A stretch of 64,000 nucleotides of DNA from Siminovitchia sediminis (lineage in GTDB: Bacteria; Bacillota; Bacilli; Bacillales; Bacillaceae_C): positions 1 through 64,000 of the forward strand of contig NZ_JBHUEO010000037.1 in the NCBI RefSeq assembly GCF_042680885.1. The letters are read 5' to 3'. How positions within the stretch are numbered: position 1 is the stretch's first letter; every line of letters begins with the position of its first letter. The notes beneath the pieces were generated by a model. It was not told the origin of the DNA. It made no database searches and was given only the letters and a program-made list of their open reading frames with translations. The position numbers and the translations under genes are program-made. Positions 18,436 to 26,582 of the stretch are shown here, piece after piece.

Positions 18436-18939
18436 TTAAAAATTCTTGTTTTTTACTTCTCCAGGCTCAAGATCTTTTTTTGTGGGAACGTCCGAGTTTT
18501 TGAAAAATATTAAAAAAGATATTAACACGAAAAGCGTACTAAAACTAAAAAACAAGATTAGTAGGGAACTCCAAATAGCATTGATCGATCTCATTACAAC
18601 TAGCGATATTAAAATGTTTTCCAACAACACTTGATAAACGATTGTGGTAATTACTGTCAAAAAACCAGTTATTAATGCTAAAGAGGAAATAATAATAAAC
18701 TCTTTTCTATAGTGTCCGTCTTCCATGATGTCTTTTACGATTTTTGTATTAAATATTGATGCTAGTACACTTAGACACGCACCGTAAAAACCAAGGCTAA
18801 TACTTGTTAACAACAGAACACCTTCCAATGCTTTCTCAAAACCTCGGAACACAAAAAGCGGACAATAAAAAAACACTAATATACCTACTGCAACAGAAAT
18901 CAAAAATGACAAAATTATGAAACGATAACTAACGCTCAT
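18436..18939 (-). CDS. Four-helix membrane protein of a two-gene cassette
   Basis: A 167-residue protein with four predicted transmembrane helices (about residues 7-27, 38-62, 82-105 and 122-148) and a charged tail ending DLEPGEVKNKNF. No family recognised. Its ATG follows one base after the stop of the upstream 307-aa gene, so both are translated together. A soluble protein paired with a small multi-helix membrane protein is the layout of several bacterial anti-phage systems, and Kiwa has a comparable pair, but no sequence match is claimed. It is flanked on both sides by phage tail remnants, so it was probably inserted as a unit. Confidence 0.6.
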   Translation of the reverse strand: MSVSYRFIILSFLISVAVGILVFFYCPLFVFRGFEKALEGVLLLTSISLGFYGACLSVLASIFNTKIVKDIMEDGHYRKEFIIISSLALITGFLTVITTIVYQVLLENILISLVVMRSINAIWSSLLILFFSFSTLFVLISFLIFFKNSDVPTKKDLEPGEVKNKNF

Positions 18940-18940
18940 T

Positions 18941-19864
18941 TCACCTCATCCTTAATATTCTATTCTTATAACCCCCATGAGCTTCCTCGTCGTATAGTCT
19001 CACCATATCTTCGAAAACTCTTATTGAATTTAATTGTCTATCAGTTTCTAAATTAAAGGTTGTTGACGCTTCTAATTTATGATTTATTAGATCAATTGGC
19101 TCTACAGGTGATTCCTCATGTTCTCGAGATCGAATTCTTAATTTCTGAACCTCCGGGTCATCAATAAATTCTTCTAATAATTCAACTGCAAAGTCTGATT
19201 CGATTTCGCCAGCTCTTCTTGAACTAGAATTAAGTGTTATTTCGACAGACGCAACACCATTAGGCCGTCTATTATAAAGACTTTCCAAAAGCCCTAACGC
19301 TTTCTCTCCTACTACTTTGGTCGTGATCTTTCGATATGCTGTTTGTCTAAAAGCTCTTCTTCTGGCTGTATCATCAGATATCATCGCTATTGAAAAATTA
19401 TTTCCTGCTTCCGCTTCAACAACTAATGATTGAATAAATGAGCTAATTGCAGAAGGTCCTAATGAATCTCGATTTCTTTGTATCATTAAAACATGATTTT
19501 CCGGATCATATAAAACACTCACTTCATGTCCAATATATTCATCATCATCCAAATCGAGCATTTCAGACTCTCCATGCAATGTTGTTCTGTTGGGTAAAGT
19601 GTAACTTAATCGCTCAAAAGTTAAATGATAATATTGGGTAGCATAATCAACGGAAACATCCGAAAGTCGTGCAGGTTCAAAATTATACGTGTATACTCTT
19701 TTGTACTCTTGGTTACCTTGGGCCCCTTCCTGTTCTCTCCCAGTTACATATTGTTGTCTAATATGCTCGAAGATAGGTACTAAGTTAAAACCAACCACAT
19801 TACCATCTTCTCTTTGTGTAATTGGTTCAAAAAAGTTAAAACCTACTCTTTTAATAACAGCCAT
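18941..19864 (-). CDS. Soluble 307-aa protein of a two-gene cassette, unknown function
   Basis: No transmembrane helices or signal peptide. The N-terminal half is beta-rich (FNFFEPITQREDGNVVGFNL, then a HEVSVLYDPENHVLMIQRN segment); the C-terminal half is helical. I do not recognise a family or catalytic motif. The fold pattern (variable N-terminal part, then a conserved LMIQRNRDSLGPSAISSF-like stretch) recalls uncharacterised proteins of mobile elements. GGGGGGAGGG precedes the ATG. It is the first gene of the cassette. A role as sensor or effector in phage defence is inference from the partner and the setting. Confidence 0.6.
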   Translation of the reverse strand: MAVIKRVGFNFFEPITQREDGNVVGFNLVPIFEHIRQQYVTGREQEGAQGNQEYKRVYTYNFEPARLSDVSVDYATQYYHLTFERLSYTLPNRTTLHGESEMLDLDDDEYIGHEVSVLYDPENHVLMIQRNRDSLGPSAISSFIQSLVVEAEAGNNFSIAMISDDTARRRAFRQTAYRKITTKVVGEKALGLLESLYNRRPNGVASVEITLNSSSRRAGEIESDFAVELLEEFIDDPEVQKLRIRSREHEESPVEPIDLINHKLEASTTFNLETDRQLNSIRVFEDMVRLYDEEAHGGYKNRILRMR

Positions 19865-20032
19865 TTATTAATCCCTCCCCCCTAATCATCAAATTACTCA
19901 TTTCGACAAGCAGGAGGGAAATCCTTCTTTTTCTCTTCCTAATATATGAGTGTTACCCTAATAAAATCTCTCCGTATAGCTTAACTCCGTTAGATGACTT
20001 GCCTTGATCTGCACCGCCCCCGGATCCCCAGC

Positions 20033-20463
20033 TCAAACCACACTTTCCAGCGCAATTGATACAGCCAAATCTTTGTCGTTTAAAAATATATCCCTTGTCT
20101 CGTAATCAATCACCAACACGTCACCTGCTATAAAATTATAGTTTAGTATGATCTTGCCGCCTTTGTTCTTTCCTGTGACAGCATCGGCAGCCTCCCTTGC
20201 CGCACTAGCAACAGCAGATACCTTAGACTTAATTCCGTTAATAAATCCCTGAATAATATCTTTTCAGATTTGTACCAGGTCAATGCTTTTAAGTGTGTTG
20301 ACACTGTTATCTTTGACACCACGGATCTTTTCTAATGTCTTTGATTTCAGTTCTTCCCATTTTCGGATTTTGTCACTCACTAGATCACCTACCAAAGAAA
20401 TGACTTTGTATTTCAATTCGTTCCATTTTCGGATAGCTGAAGATACTAAATTTCCATGATCCT
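20033..20463 (-). pseudogene. Fused remnants of phage tape-measure and distal tail proteins
   Basis: Read leftward, one frame gives the end of a tape-measure protein (SSAIRKWNELKYKVISLV, DKIRKWEELKSK, then KDIIQGFINGIKSKVSAVAS and AAREAADAV) running in frame into the C-terminus of a distal tail protein (GGKIILNYNFIAGDVLVIDY, ETRDIFLNDKDLAVSIAL). A TGA at 20266-20264 interrupts the normally conserved Gly before KDIIQGF, and the frame ends at a TGA at 20035-20033. The joint shows an internal deletion. Together with 18022-18378 this is a decayed tail module in genuine phage order. Confidence 0.7.
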
Positions 20464-20561
20464 AATTATTGCATTATTTTCAAAGAATCTCATATGTTTG
20501 ATGCAGTTTGCTTTAATGAATATAATAAATCGGTAAGGGTTTTTTTGTTTTTTAATTTATT

Positions 20562-21602
20562 CTACCTTTCCATGTCAACAACTCTTTTTTTTGAAGGTTC
20601 TAGGTTTCTTCTTTTTGCTTCAAATGAATGTTTTACGTCATTAAATGCCTCAGTAAATTTCTTTTTATCAAGGTTTAAATATTCATTAGCATCTTTTATA
20701 CCAACCGGAAAAGGAAAAATTTGATATCCAGCCTGTATTTGCTCCAATGTATCGATTATCTCCTTTGTTGCCTTTTCCCCCGCTTGATCTGCATCTAATG
20801 CCAGAATGATGTTTTTATCCTGGAGCAGTACTTTATTTTCCAAAATAAATTGACAAAGCTTTCTGGTCTTGGCCGCACCGGTCAAAGCCATCAGTCCAAC
20901 AGCAGGATCCACTTCACGGAAAGAAGCAGTATCTAAAATCGCTTCACTGATGACCAATGTGTTCGGTTTGTTAGGGATGTCAATAAAAAAGTCCCTCGTT
21001 TCTTTTGAGGGATTTACAATCAATTGAAGCTCTTTTGGTTCTATACAAGGATCAATACTGGACCGTAATAATATGCGATCTAAATGTCCATCGTCTCCGT
21101 AGATTGGAAAGATTAAATTCCGTTTGCACATCCAGTCATTTGTTGAATAATTCTTGGAAAAAAGCTCTTTTCCTATTTCAAACATTTTTTGAACGTAGGC
21201 CTCATTTATTAAATCAACTATAAACGGCCTCGTCGTTTCTTTTGAGAGCCCTCTATATCCGTTATCAAGTGTAGGACTTTCAAAATGATTCTGCATATGC
21301 TTTAGGAACCGTGTCATCCAGTCAAGGGCTTGGGCCTGCTTTTTCGTAAGACTTGGATATTCCTCCGATATAGGTTTGAGTGACCAAACTTCATCCTTCT
21401 CTTCAAAATGCAAGATCATACGCTCACCACATTTGTTTTCACGGTTACATCGAATAAAACTTGGATTGTTTTTATAAATGAATGCTTCTTGTTGCTGGCA
21501 TTCAGGGCATGTGCATAGGAAGTATCTTCCTTTGTCTTTTGCATTTAGGTCCGCCAAGGCTTCCTCAATGTTCTGATACAGTAACTTGTTCCTGTTCTGC
21601 AT
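20562..21602 (-). CDS. Toprim DNA primase-like protein of the ICE
   Basis: A 346-residue protein with an N-terminal zinc-ribbon (CTCPECQQQ, then CNRENKCG: a CHC2-like pattern with four Cys) and a Toprim domain: VISEAILDTASF near residue 220 and ALDADQAGEKA near 275. Toprim/CHC2 proteins of conjugative elements prime the complementary strand after transfer. It overlaps the end of the preceding 323-aa gene by 38 bases, and the insertion of phage tail remnants separates it from virD4. Confident on the fold; the exact role is by analogy. Confidence 0.82.
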   Translation of the reverse strand: MQNRNKLLYQNIEEALADLNAKDKGRYFLCTCPECQQQEAFIYKNNPSFIRCNRENKCGERMILHFEEKDEVWSLKPISEEYPSLTKKQAQALDWMTRFLKHMQNHFESPTLDNGYRGLSKETTRPFIVDLINEAYVQKMFEIGKELFSKNYSTNDWMCKRNLIFPIYGDDGHLDRILLRSSIDPCIEPKELQLIVNPSKETRDFFIDIPNKPNTLVISEAILDTASFREVDPAVGLMALTGAAKTRKLCQFILENKVLLQDKNIILALDADQAGEKATKEIIDTLEQIQAGYQIFPFPVGIKDANEYLNLDKKKFTEAFNDVKHSFEAKRRNLEPSKKRVVDMER

Positions 21603-22536
21603 CCAGAATCACCTTTCCGTCAAATTCCATTATTTCAGGCAGTTTCTCCCAGTATTTTTGGATGACTGGAGCCAATACCAGTGATTTAACCATTTCGTCT
21701 GTTTTTAGCACGGTCCCTTGAAACAAAATCTTATCGTATTCTTTTAGGAATGCATTATTTAATTCAGCATGCAATTCATAAGCATCTGAAAATCCCATTT
21801 CCCTTCCTAAAAATTCAAACAAAAACGTCTCCAACTCTTGATAGGGCCGGAAACGTGGATAAAGAGCATCTATTCGTTTTTTCGATACTGATTGAAAACT
21901 GGCGGCGGCATACCGAACAAACTTTGAAAAATATTCATCATCTTCAAACCAAAACTCTACTTCTTTATTAAGTCCCGCGTCATTAATGAATGTTTTATTC
22001 TGCCGGACCTGTTTGACTATAGTTCGGTAAGATGAATCAATAGAAGTGATGATCTCTTCCAAATAGGAATAAAAGCCTGTTGCTACATGTGGATAAACTT
22101 CATCAAATAACTTTTTCAACTTGTCAACTTCCAGAACTAAAGGAAATGGTACCAAATCAGGCTTTCCCAAAACCTGATCAAACCTAATGGCAAAAGTTTT
22201 GAACTCTCTATTTAAAAAAAGCTGACGTTCCTTTTCTGCATATTCCTTAAATTTTTTTACGTGCTTGCGCTGTTCTTTATTAGTTTTACACAATGCTTCT
22301 TCCAGTTGCTTTTCAAGGGATTGTTCTTTGTCAAAACCCATTTGAGTTACCAGTACCTTTTGACCATTCATCCACAATTCAACTGTTTTCTGTTTTACCG
22401 TTCGCTTTTCTTGATCAAGCCGTATTTTTATTTTCTGGACAATTTCATTTGCTTCACATAAAAGGTAATTCCGTTCTTCATCCAACTCCCGGTAATATTC
22501 GCCTTCCTTACCAAATTTAATAATTAATTCCCTCAT
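21565..22536 (-). CDS. ICE hypothetical protein, 323 aa
   Basis: A soluble, mostly helical protein, charged, with a coiled-coil-like stretch (about residues 75-115: EKQLEEALCKTNKEQRKHVK). No family recognised. It sits between the two-helix membrane protein and the primase, overlapping the latter by 38 bases, so it is co-expressed with the transfer genes. It may assist the primase or the channel; nothing in the sequence decides. No frame breaks or odd features. Confidence 0.6.
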   Translation of the reverse strand: MRELIIKFGKEGEYYRELDEERNYLLCEANEIVQKIKIRLDQEKRTVKQKTVELWMNGQKVLVTQMGFDKEQSLEKQLEEALCKTNKEQRKHVKKFKEYAEKERQLFLNREFKTFAIRFDQVLGKPDLVPFPLVLEVDKLKKLFDEVYPHVATGFYSYLEEIITSIDSSYRTIVKQVRQNKTFINDAGLNKEVEFWFEDDEYFSKFVRYAAASFQSVSKKRIDALYPRFRPYQELETFLFEFLGREMGFSDAYELHAELNNAFLKEYDKILFQGTVLKTDEMVKSLVLAPVIQKYWEKLPEIMEFDGKVILDAEQEQVTVSEH

Positions 22537-22584
22537 CCTGACACCCTCTTTCTTCTTTAAAATAACCCGATTGCTCTTTTTCTA

Positions 22585-22818
22585 TTAAAATCCAACCACA
22601 CGCCCTGAGAACCAGCTAACAAGAGAAGCAGCCAAATAAACAAGGGCAAATCCGATGAATACATTGACCATCCATCCTGAATACATATCTTTCTTTTGAG
22701 GATCTCTGGCAAATGTCCATAAAAGACCGATTACCACCAGAATTAAACCGGCTAACACAGGTGCCACCGGTTTAATCCCGTCCGTAATATTTCTTATGGT
22801 TGTAATAACCTGATTCAT
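22585..22818 (-). CDS. Small two-helix membrane protein, possible VirB2/TrbC-like subunit
   Basis: A 77-residue protein with a short start and two hydrophobic helices (about residues 17-36 and 48-68), the pattern of small pilin-like VirB2/TrbC proteins. It lies near the front of the conjugation operon, four bases after the 84-aa gene. It could be a structural subunit of the channel. No signal peptide cleavage site is evident, so the pilin analogy is weak and rests on size and position. Confidence 0.55.
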   Translation of the reverse strand: MNQVITTIRNITDGIKPVAPVLAGLILVVIGLLWTFARDPQKKDMYSGWMVNVFIGFALVYLAASLVSWFSGRVVGF

Positions 22819-22821
22819 AGA

Positions 22822-23076
22822 TCAATCTACCTCCCTTGCCATTTCTGCAATGAAATCTTTATTTGATAAATTAAAATGAAGAACAACTTCCTGATGTTTC
22901 TTATGGAGCCATTCAAAGTAGGAAACCTCCTGCCCTTCTAAAATTCCTTTTGCTAAAGCTTCAAACTCTTGAAAGCCCTCTGGTTTAACATTTGATCGTT
23001 TTTTCTTTCGTTTTGGTTTTGTTGTATTTCTTTTTCCTGTTGGTTCATTTTGAACCGATCTTTCCTCAGTATTCAT
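22822..23076 (-). CDS. First gene of the conjugation operon, 84 aa, unknown
   Basis: A small basic protein. Its first 30 residues are rich in Lys, Arg and Thr (TTKPKRKKKRSNVKPEG); the rest is helical and acidic. No family recognised. GGAGG stands 6-10 bases before the ATG. Because it is the first gene after a leader holding a terminator-like hairpin, it may be a regulatory protein of the operon; pLS20-type elements do have a small first gene for processive antitermination. That comparison is by position only. Confidence 0.5.
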   Translation of the reverse strand: MNTEERSVQNEPTGKRNTTKPKRKKKRSNVKPEGFQEFEALAKGILEGQEVSYFEWLHKKHQEVVLHFNLSNKDFIAEMAREVD

Positions 23077-23187
23077 CGATCAACTTCCTCCTCGTTTTAT
23101 ATAAATACATAATGGCTACAGGCTCTGATTGCGTTTCATATAAACTCTTTCAATTGGTAAATCCCTCCCTCTTCGCTTAACGGCAAT

Positions 23188-23280
23188 AAAAAAAGACCCA
23201 TCCAAATCGGAAAGGTCCTACAAAGGAAAACCAAAACTGGCGCTCGCGTCCGCCTAATCCTTTGATACTAACAATATAAC
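23188..23280 (-). promoter_or_regulatory. Promoter and attenuator-like leader of the conjugation operon
   Basis: Reading leftward: an extended -10 (TGT-TATATT at 23278-23273), then GGCG-GACGCGA-GCGCC, then a GGACC...GGGTC hairpin (23219-23196) followed by T7. This is a terminator-like structure 110 bp before the first gene and suggests attenuation or antitermination control. No -35 of quality is seen. Confidence 0.45.
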
Positions 23281-23628
23281 ACGGTTTTTAGAGATTTTTG
23301 TACGGTTCGAGTTCGTAAAAAGTTCAAATGGAGTACACCAAAAGTGTCAAAATAGAAGATGTTATAAAGTTGGACTACATTAACACCCAAGCCAAAAATC
23401 CATTTCTTGGTTAGAGACATTAGGCTTAAAAACAAAAGCCAACTAGCATTCGATTTTCTGTACTTTTCAAATAGACTCAAATTTTCCAGCAAAGAAGCCG
23501 GTTGATTGTTATAATTGGAATAGATATCCTGTTAGGTAGTAGTAAGAATAGATAATTCAAAAAATTCATCAAAAACTAAATGCTTTCACATATTTAAGAG
23601 AAACTTAATAAAGCTAAAGGAGGCTCAT

Positions 23629-24624
23629 ATGAGTATTAAAACGTACCAAAACAAAATTCAAAATTTGGAAAAAGAGATAGGTAATATTGAAAAGAGCATC
23701 GGGAAAGAGCAAGAAAAGATAGAAAAAGCCTTGAAAGCCTTACAACGTACCAAAAGCCCATCGATCCGCAACACTAAACAAAGAGAAATGATAACTGCTC
23801 AAAAAAAGGTTGGCGAACTCAAAGTTAGGAAAGCCACCAAATTAAAATCTTTAAACAATGCATTAGAACAATTAAGAAGAACGGAAGAAAGAGAAACAAA
23901 AAAACTTCAAACTGCCGAATTGAACCATAATAAAAAGATTACTGATGAGTTAAAAAAACAACAAAGAATTAGTCAAGAAATATCAGCCCACCCTATTACA
24001 ATTAATTTCGAAGCATTACCTGATAAAATTAATGTCCTTTTCTTAGCCTCAAATCCTTCTGATCAAGATTCATTACGATTAGACCAGGAAATTCGATTAA
24101 TACAAGAGAAGATTCGTGCATCAGACTACCGCGATTCTATTAATCTACAATCTTGGTGGGCAGTTCGTTCGAACGATTTATTACAAGCCATAAATGAGGT
24201 AAAACCTCATATTATTCATTTTAGTGGGCACGGTTCTCCAGATCATGATATTGTACTGGAAACAACTGAAGGAACTACCAGTCTTTTATCGAAAGAAACT
24301 GTCTCACTTTTAATGAAGACGATGTCCGATTCAATAAAACTTGTGATTTTTAATAATTGCTTTTCTAGTGGACAAGCGGCAGCGGTGACTGAGCACATTG
24401 ACTGTGCAATTGGAATGAATGAAGCCGTCTATGATGATGCTGCAAGAGAATTTGCTGCACAATTTTATTCGGCTATAGGATTTGGCAAGTCTATACAAAA
24501 TGCTTTTGAACAAGGTAAATTAGCGTTAACCTTAGCCGGACTTGAGGGAGAGGAAATCCCGGAGCTTTACACAAGAACTGGCCTAGACCCTAGTGAAATA
24601 ATATTAGTCAAACCACCCTTATAA
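23629..24624 (+). CDS. CHAT-domain (caspase-like) protease with N-terminal coiled coil
   Basis: A 331-residue protein. Residues 1-115 form a long charged coiled coil; residues 135-325 form a CHAT domain beginning KINVLFLASNPSDQDSLRLD. The catalytic pair is visible: His in HIIHFSGHGSPDHD (near residue 198) and Cys in VIFNNCFSSGQAA (near residue 239). CHAT proteases act in bacterial cell-death and anti-phage systems. It is the only gene on the plus strand among leftward ICE genes, has its own strong site AAAGGAGG and a terminator at 24643-24675, so it looks like an independent cargo gene. No partner or substrate gene is adjacent. Domain call is firm; role inferred. Confidence 0.82.
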   Translation: MSIKTYQNKIQNLEKEIGNIEKSIGKEQEKIEKALKALQRTKSPSIRNTKQREMITAQKKVGELKVRKATKLKSLNNALEQLRRTEERETKKLQTAELNHNKKITDELKKQQRISQEISAHPITINFEALPDKINVLFLASNPSDQDSLRLDQEIRLIQEKIRASDYRDSINLQSWWAVRSNDLLQAINEVKPHIIHFSGHGSPDHDIVLETTEGTTSLLSKETVSLLMKTMSDSIKLVIFNNCFSSGQAAAVTEHIDCAIGMNEAVYDDAAREFAAQFYSAIGFGKSIQNAFEQGKLALTLAGLEGEEIPELYTRTGLDPSEIILVKPPL

Positions 24625-24642
24625 TATAAATATATATAGAAT

Positions 24643-24675
24643 ATGACCCCAATCTCACAGATGGAGGTCATTTAT
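24643..24675 (+). terminator. Terminator after the CHAT gene
   Basis: ATGACC at 24643-24648 pairs with GGTCAT at 24666-24671, with further pairing inside, followed by a short T-rich tail. It lies just past the CHAT stop codon. Confidence 0.5.
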
Positions 24676-24834
24676 TAATTCAATTCTGTCTAGTTCCAAT
24701 AACTTTTTGCAGCTTAAAAAATGATACTTTACTTTTACAAAATTTTGTACTTGAGTTGTAACATGTCTTACAGGTCGCTCTTCAAAGTCTAGAAAATTAA
24801 TCTCTTAATTAATGATTTTAAAAATAAATCTCTA

Positions 24835-25305
24835 CTATTTTAATCCATTTATTAAAGCCAATCCTAACCAATACAAAGATTCTTTTTTCTTTTGATAATA
24901 CTGCGTTCGTCCCAAATGCATTTCTTGATAGACTAAATCATCCGGTGTGTATTTTCCATCGTATCCTCTCTTCAAATACTTTTTCTCTATGATTTCTTGA
25001 TGCATTTCCGGCAATTTGTTTAACCCTTCATGAAAAAAGTGAAGCCACTCTTCGGCAGTTAGTGTCTTTAAAGCAGTAGACTCTGTTGAGCTATGAAAAC
25101 CGTTGGAATGAAACGGCATGTCTGAATAACTGCTTGTAATTGATGGAATCTTTGTTGTGTTAGCAATGAGTTTCATTCGGAAGTACTTTCTGATCCATTC
25201 CCCTAACACATATTCAATCACACATTCCATTTCTTGTTCTTCCAGCTTTTTCATATCGGATTCAGATTGAATTTTATTAGAGTATAACTCAAAGGCAAGC
25301 TGCAT
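24835..25305 (-). CDS. ArpU-family-like transcriptional regulator
   Basis: A 156-residue protein ending in a sigma-70 region 4-like helix-turn-helix: LPEMHQEIIEKKYLKRGYDGK, then TPDDLVYQEMHLGRTQYYQKK. This is the pattern of ArpU-type regulators of phages and mobile elements, which often control late genes. The N-terminal half is acidic and helical. It lies upstream (rightward) of the conjugation operon and may activate it. The GAGGTAAGGAAACGATATG start region has a fair site. Assignment from motif pattern only. Confidence 0.65.
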   Translation of the reverse strand: MQLAFELYSNKIQSESDMKKLEEQEMECVIEYVLGEWIRKYFRMKLIANTTKIPSITSSYSDMPFHSNGFHSSTESTALKTLTAEEWLHFFHEGLNKLPEMHQEIIEKKYLKRGYDGKYTPDDLVYQEMHLGRTQYYQKKKESLYWLGLALINGLK

Positions 25306-25381
25306 ATCGTTTCCTTACCTCCTCTAAATCTTTAATGATCTGTACCAGGCCTAGGTCTTAGTTTCTTAACAGCAATGTTTA

Positions 25382-26347
25382 CTAGTCATCTTCATCGTCC
25401 AACCAATTATAAAGGACTCCTGTATTTTGATTTCGGTAGTTTTGTTTCCGGTCCGCCATCTCCTTGGTCAACAATTCAAATATGGCTGTGTAAATATATC
25501 CGGACTCATTCTTCACATTTTGCTCCTTCTCAATTTTTCTAACTGCCCGGCTAAAGGCTTGAATAATTTGATGTTCAAGTTCGCGTTCATGCTCTAACCA
25601 AATTACGCAGTCCGTTTCTTTTTCAACGTTATGTTTTGCAAGAAGGATCATCTCATAGTATTTTTTTGCTTGTTCCGGTGATTCAGAGAACACCTGAAGC
25701 ACCCTAGCTAGTCTTTTGGGAATTCGCTCTTGGTTATCATAAAACGCCTGCTCCATGTATTTTTCTTTTAATTCTTCTTTCTTGTCTTGTGACAAAGAAT
25801 CAGGAAAATCAAATTGATTATGCAGAGCATCGTCAGTATCTATTGTATCTAGATCTTTATCTTTATACTTAATCTCTTTATTACTTAATTTATTATATGT
25901 TGATTTTGGGAAGTCCATTTTGGGAAGTCCAAAATCAACATTAGAAGCCGCACTTTTTTTGGAATGTTGATTTTCAACATTTGAAGATTTCTTCCCATCC
26001 CAAACCGAACACCCCTCTTTTTCTTCAATTTCTCGGATATCCTCATCAGTAAATTTCTCTTGTGAATGATAGTAAACGTATTCAAACTTTTTTCCGACCC
26101 TTCTCCTTAGTTGAACTACATAATTATTCTCCACCAACTCGTTCCAGGCATTTTGCACAGAGGTACGACCGTTTTTAGCATATCTTTGATATAGTTCGGT
26201 TTTATAGATCGTCCAGCTATCAGGCATAGCGGTTAAATTACTCAGTAGCCCAATGGCCTGTAAACTCAAATTTTCTACATCATGCAGCATGTTTCTGTTT
26301 ATAGACTCGTAGCCTTTACTTTTGAATTTTTTAACATTTCCACTCAT
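25382..26347 (-). CDS. Replication initiator-like protein with winged-helix N-terminus
   Basis: A 321-residue protein. The first 90 residues look like a winged-helix DNA-binding domain (LSLQAIGLLSNLTAMPDSW, then TSVQNAWNELVENNYVVQLRRR), the middle (about 115-160) is a low-complexity linker with the repeated LPKMDFPKS texture, and the C-terminus is helical. This is the layout of replication organisers of Bacillus phages and ICEs. The linker DNA holds a cluster of inverted TGTTGATTTT motifs that could be an origin. The ATG follows GGAGAGTGG, which overlaps a palindrome at 26358-26375. A role in element replication is likely but not shown. Confidence 0.65.
   Translation of the reverse strand: MSGNVKKFKSKGYESINRNMLHDVENLSLQAIGLLSNLTAMPDSWTIYKTELYQRYAKNGRTSVQNAWNELVENNYVVQLRRRVGKKFEYVYYHSQEKFTDEDIREIEEKEGCSVWDGKKSSNVENQHSKKSAASNVDFGLPKMDFPKSTYNKLSNKEIKYKDKDLDTIDTDDALHNQFDFPDSLSQDKKEELKEKYMEQAFYDNQERIPKRLARVLQVFSESPEQAKKYYEMILLAKHNVEKETDCVIWLEHERELEHQIIQAFSRAVRKIEKEQNVKNESGYIYTAIFELLTKEMADRKQNYRNQNTGVLYNWLDDEDD
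25898..25981. other. Iteron-like cluster, possible replication origin inside the initiator gene
   Basis: TGTTGATTTT at 25898-25907 and its exact complement at 25931-25940 enclose two direct copies of TTTTGGGAAGTCC; a third TGTTGATTTT lies at 25965-25974 within an AATGTTGA-TTT-TCAACATT palindrome (25963-25981). Origins inside the initiator gene are known for several Gram-positive replicons. The direct copies also encode the similar peptides FGLPK and FPKS, so a pure coding explanation is possible. Confidence 0.4.
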
Positions 26348-26357
26348 AAATTCCCAC

Positions 26358-26375
26358 TCTCCAAGTTTGGCGAAT
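26358..26375 (-). promoter_or_regulatory. Palindrome before the initiator gene (site A)
   Basis: On the minus strand ATTCGCCAAACTTGGAGA overlaps the ribosome binding site of the gene at 25382-26347. It shares the CCAA-N2-TTGG-like core with two other sites at 27091 and 27890, all just upstream of a gene start. Confidence 0.4.
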
Positions 26376-26560
26376 CATATTTTCTGTGTCCGTCCCCTAC
26401 TCATAATTACCATTTGATCCTCCCAATGATGGATGAATAACTCATTACGCTTACACATACTACAAAATGTGTTGCAATCAATTCCGTCAAAATAGACAAT
26501 CTCACCATGCAGAAATTCCTTTTTACACCTTGAACAGATTTTTACTCTTGAATGGTTCAC
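26375..26560 (-). CDS. Small zinc-ribbon protein, 61 aa
   Basis: A 61-residue protein with two Cys pairs, CSRCKKEF (residues 9-12) and CNTFCSMC (about 29-36), forming a likely zinc ribbon. GTG start at 26560 behind AGGAGG; the ATG two bases upstream is followed at once by a stop and is not used. It precedes the initiator gene. Possible DNA or protein-binding helper in replication or regulation; function unknown. Confidence 0.55.
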   Translation of the reverse strand: MNHSRVKICSRCKKEFLHGEIVYFDGIDCNTFCSMCKRNELFIHHWEDQMVIMSRGRTQKI

Positions 26561-26582
26561 ATAAGTTCCTCCTAACGATCTA

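Noticed and set aside
23268..23492. 74-codon frame on the minus strand
   Set aside because: It overlaps the conjugation operon promoter and has no ribosome binding site or recognised motif.
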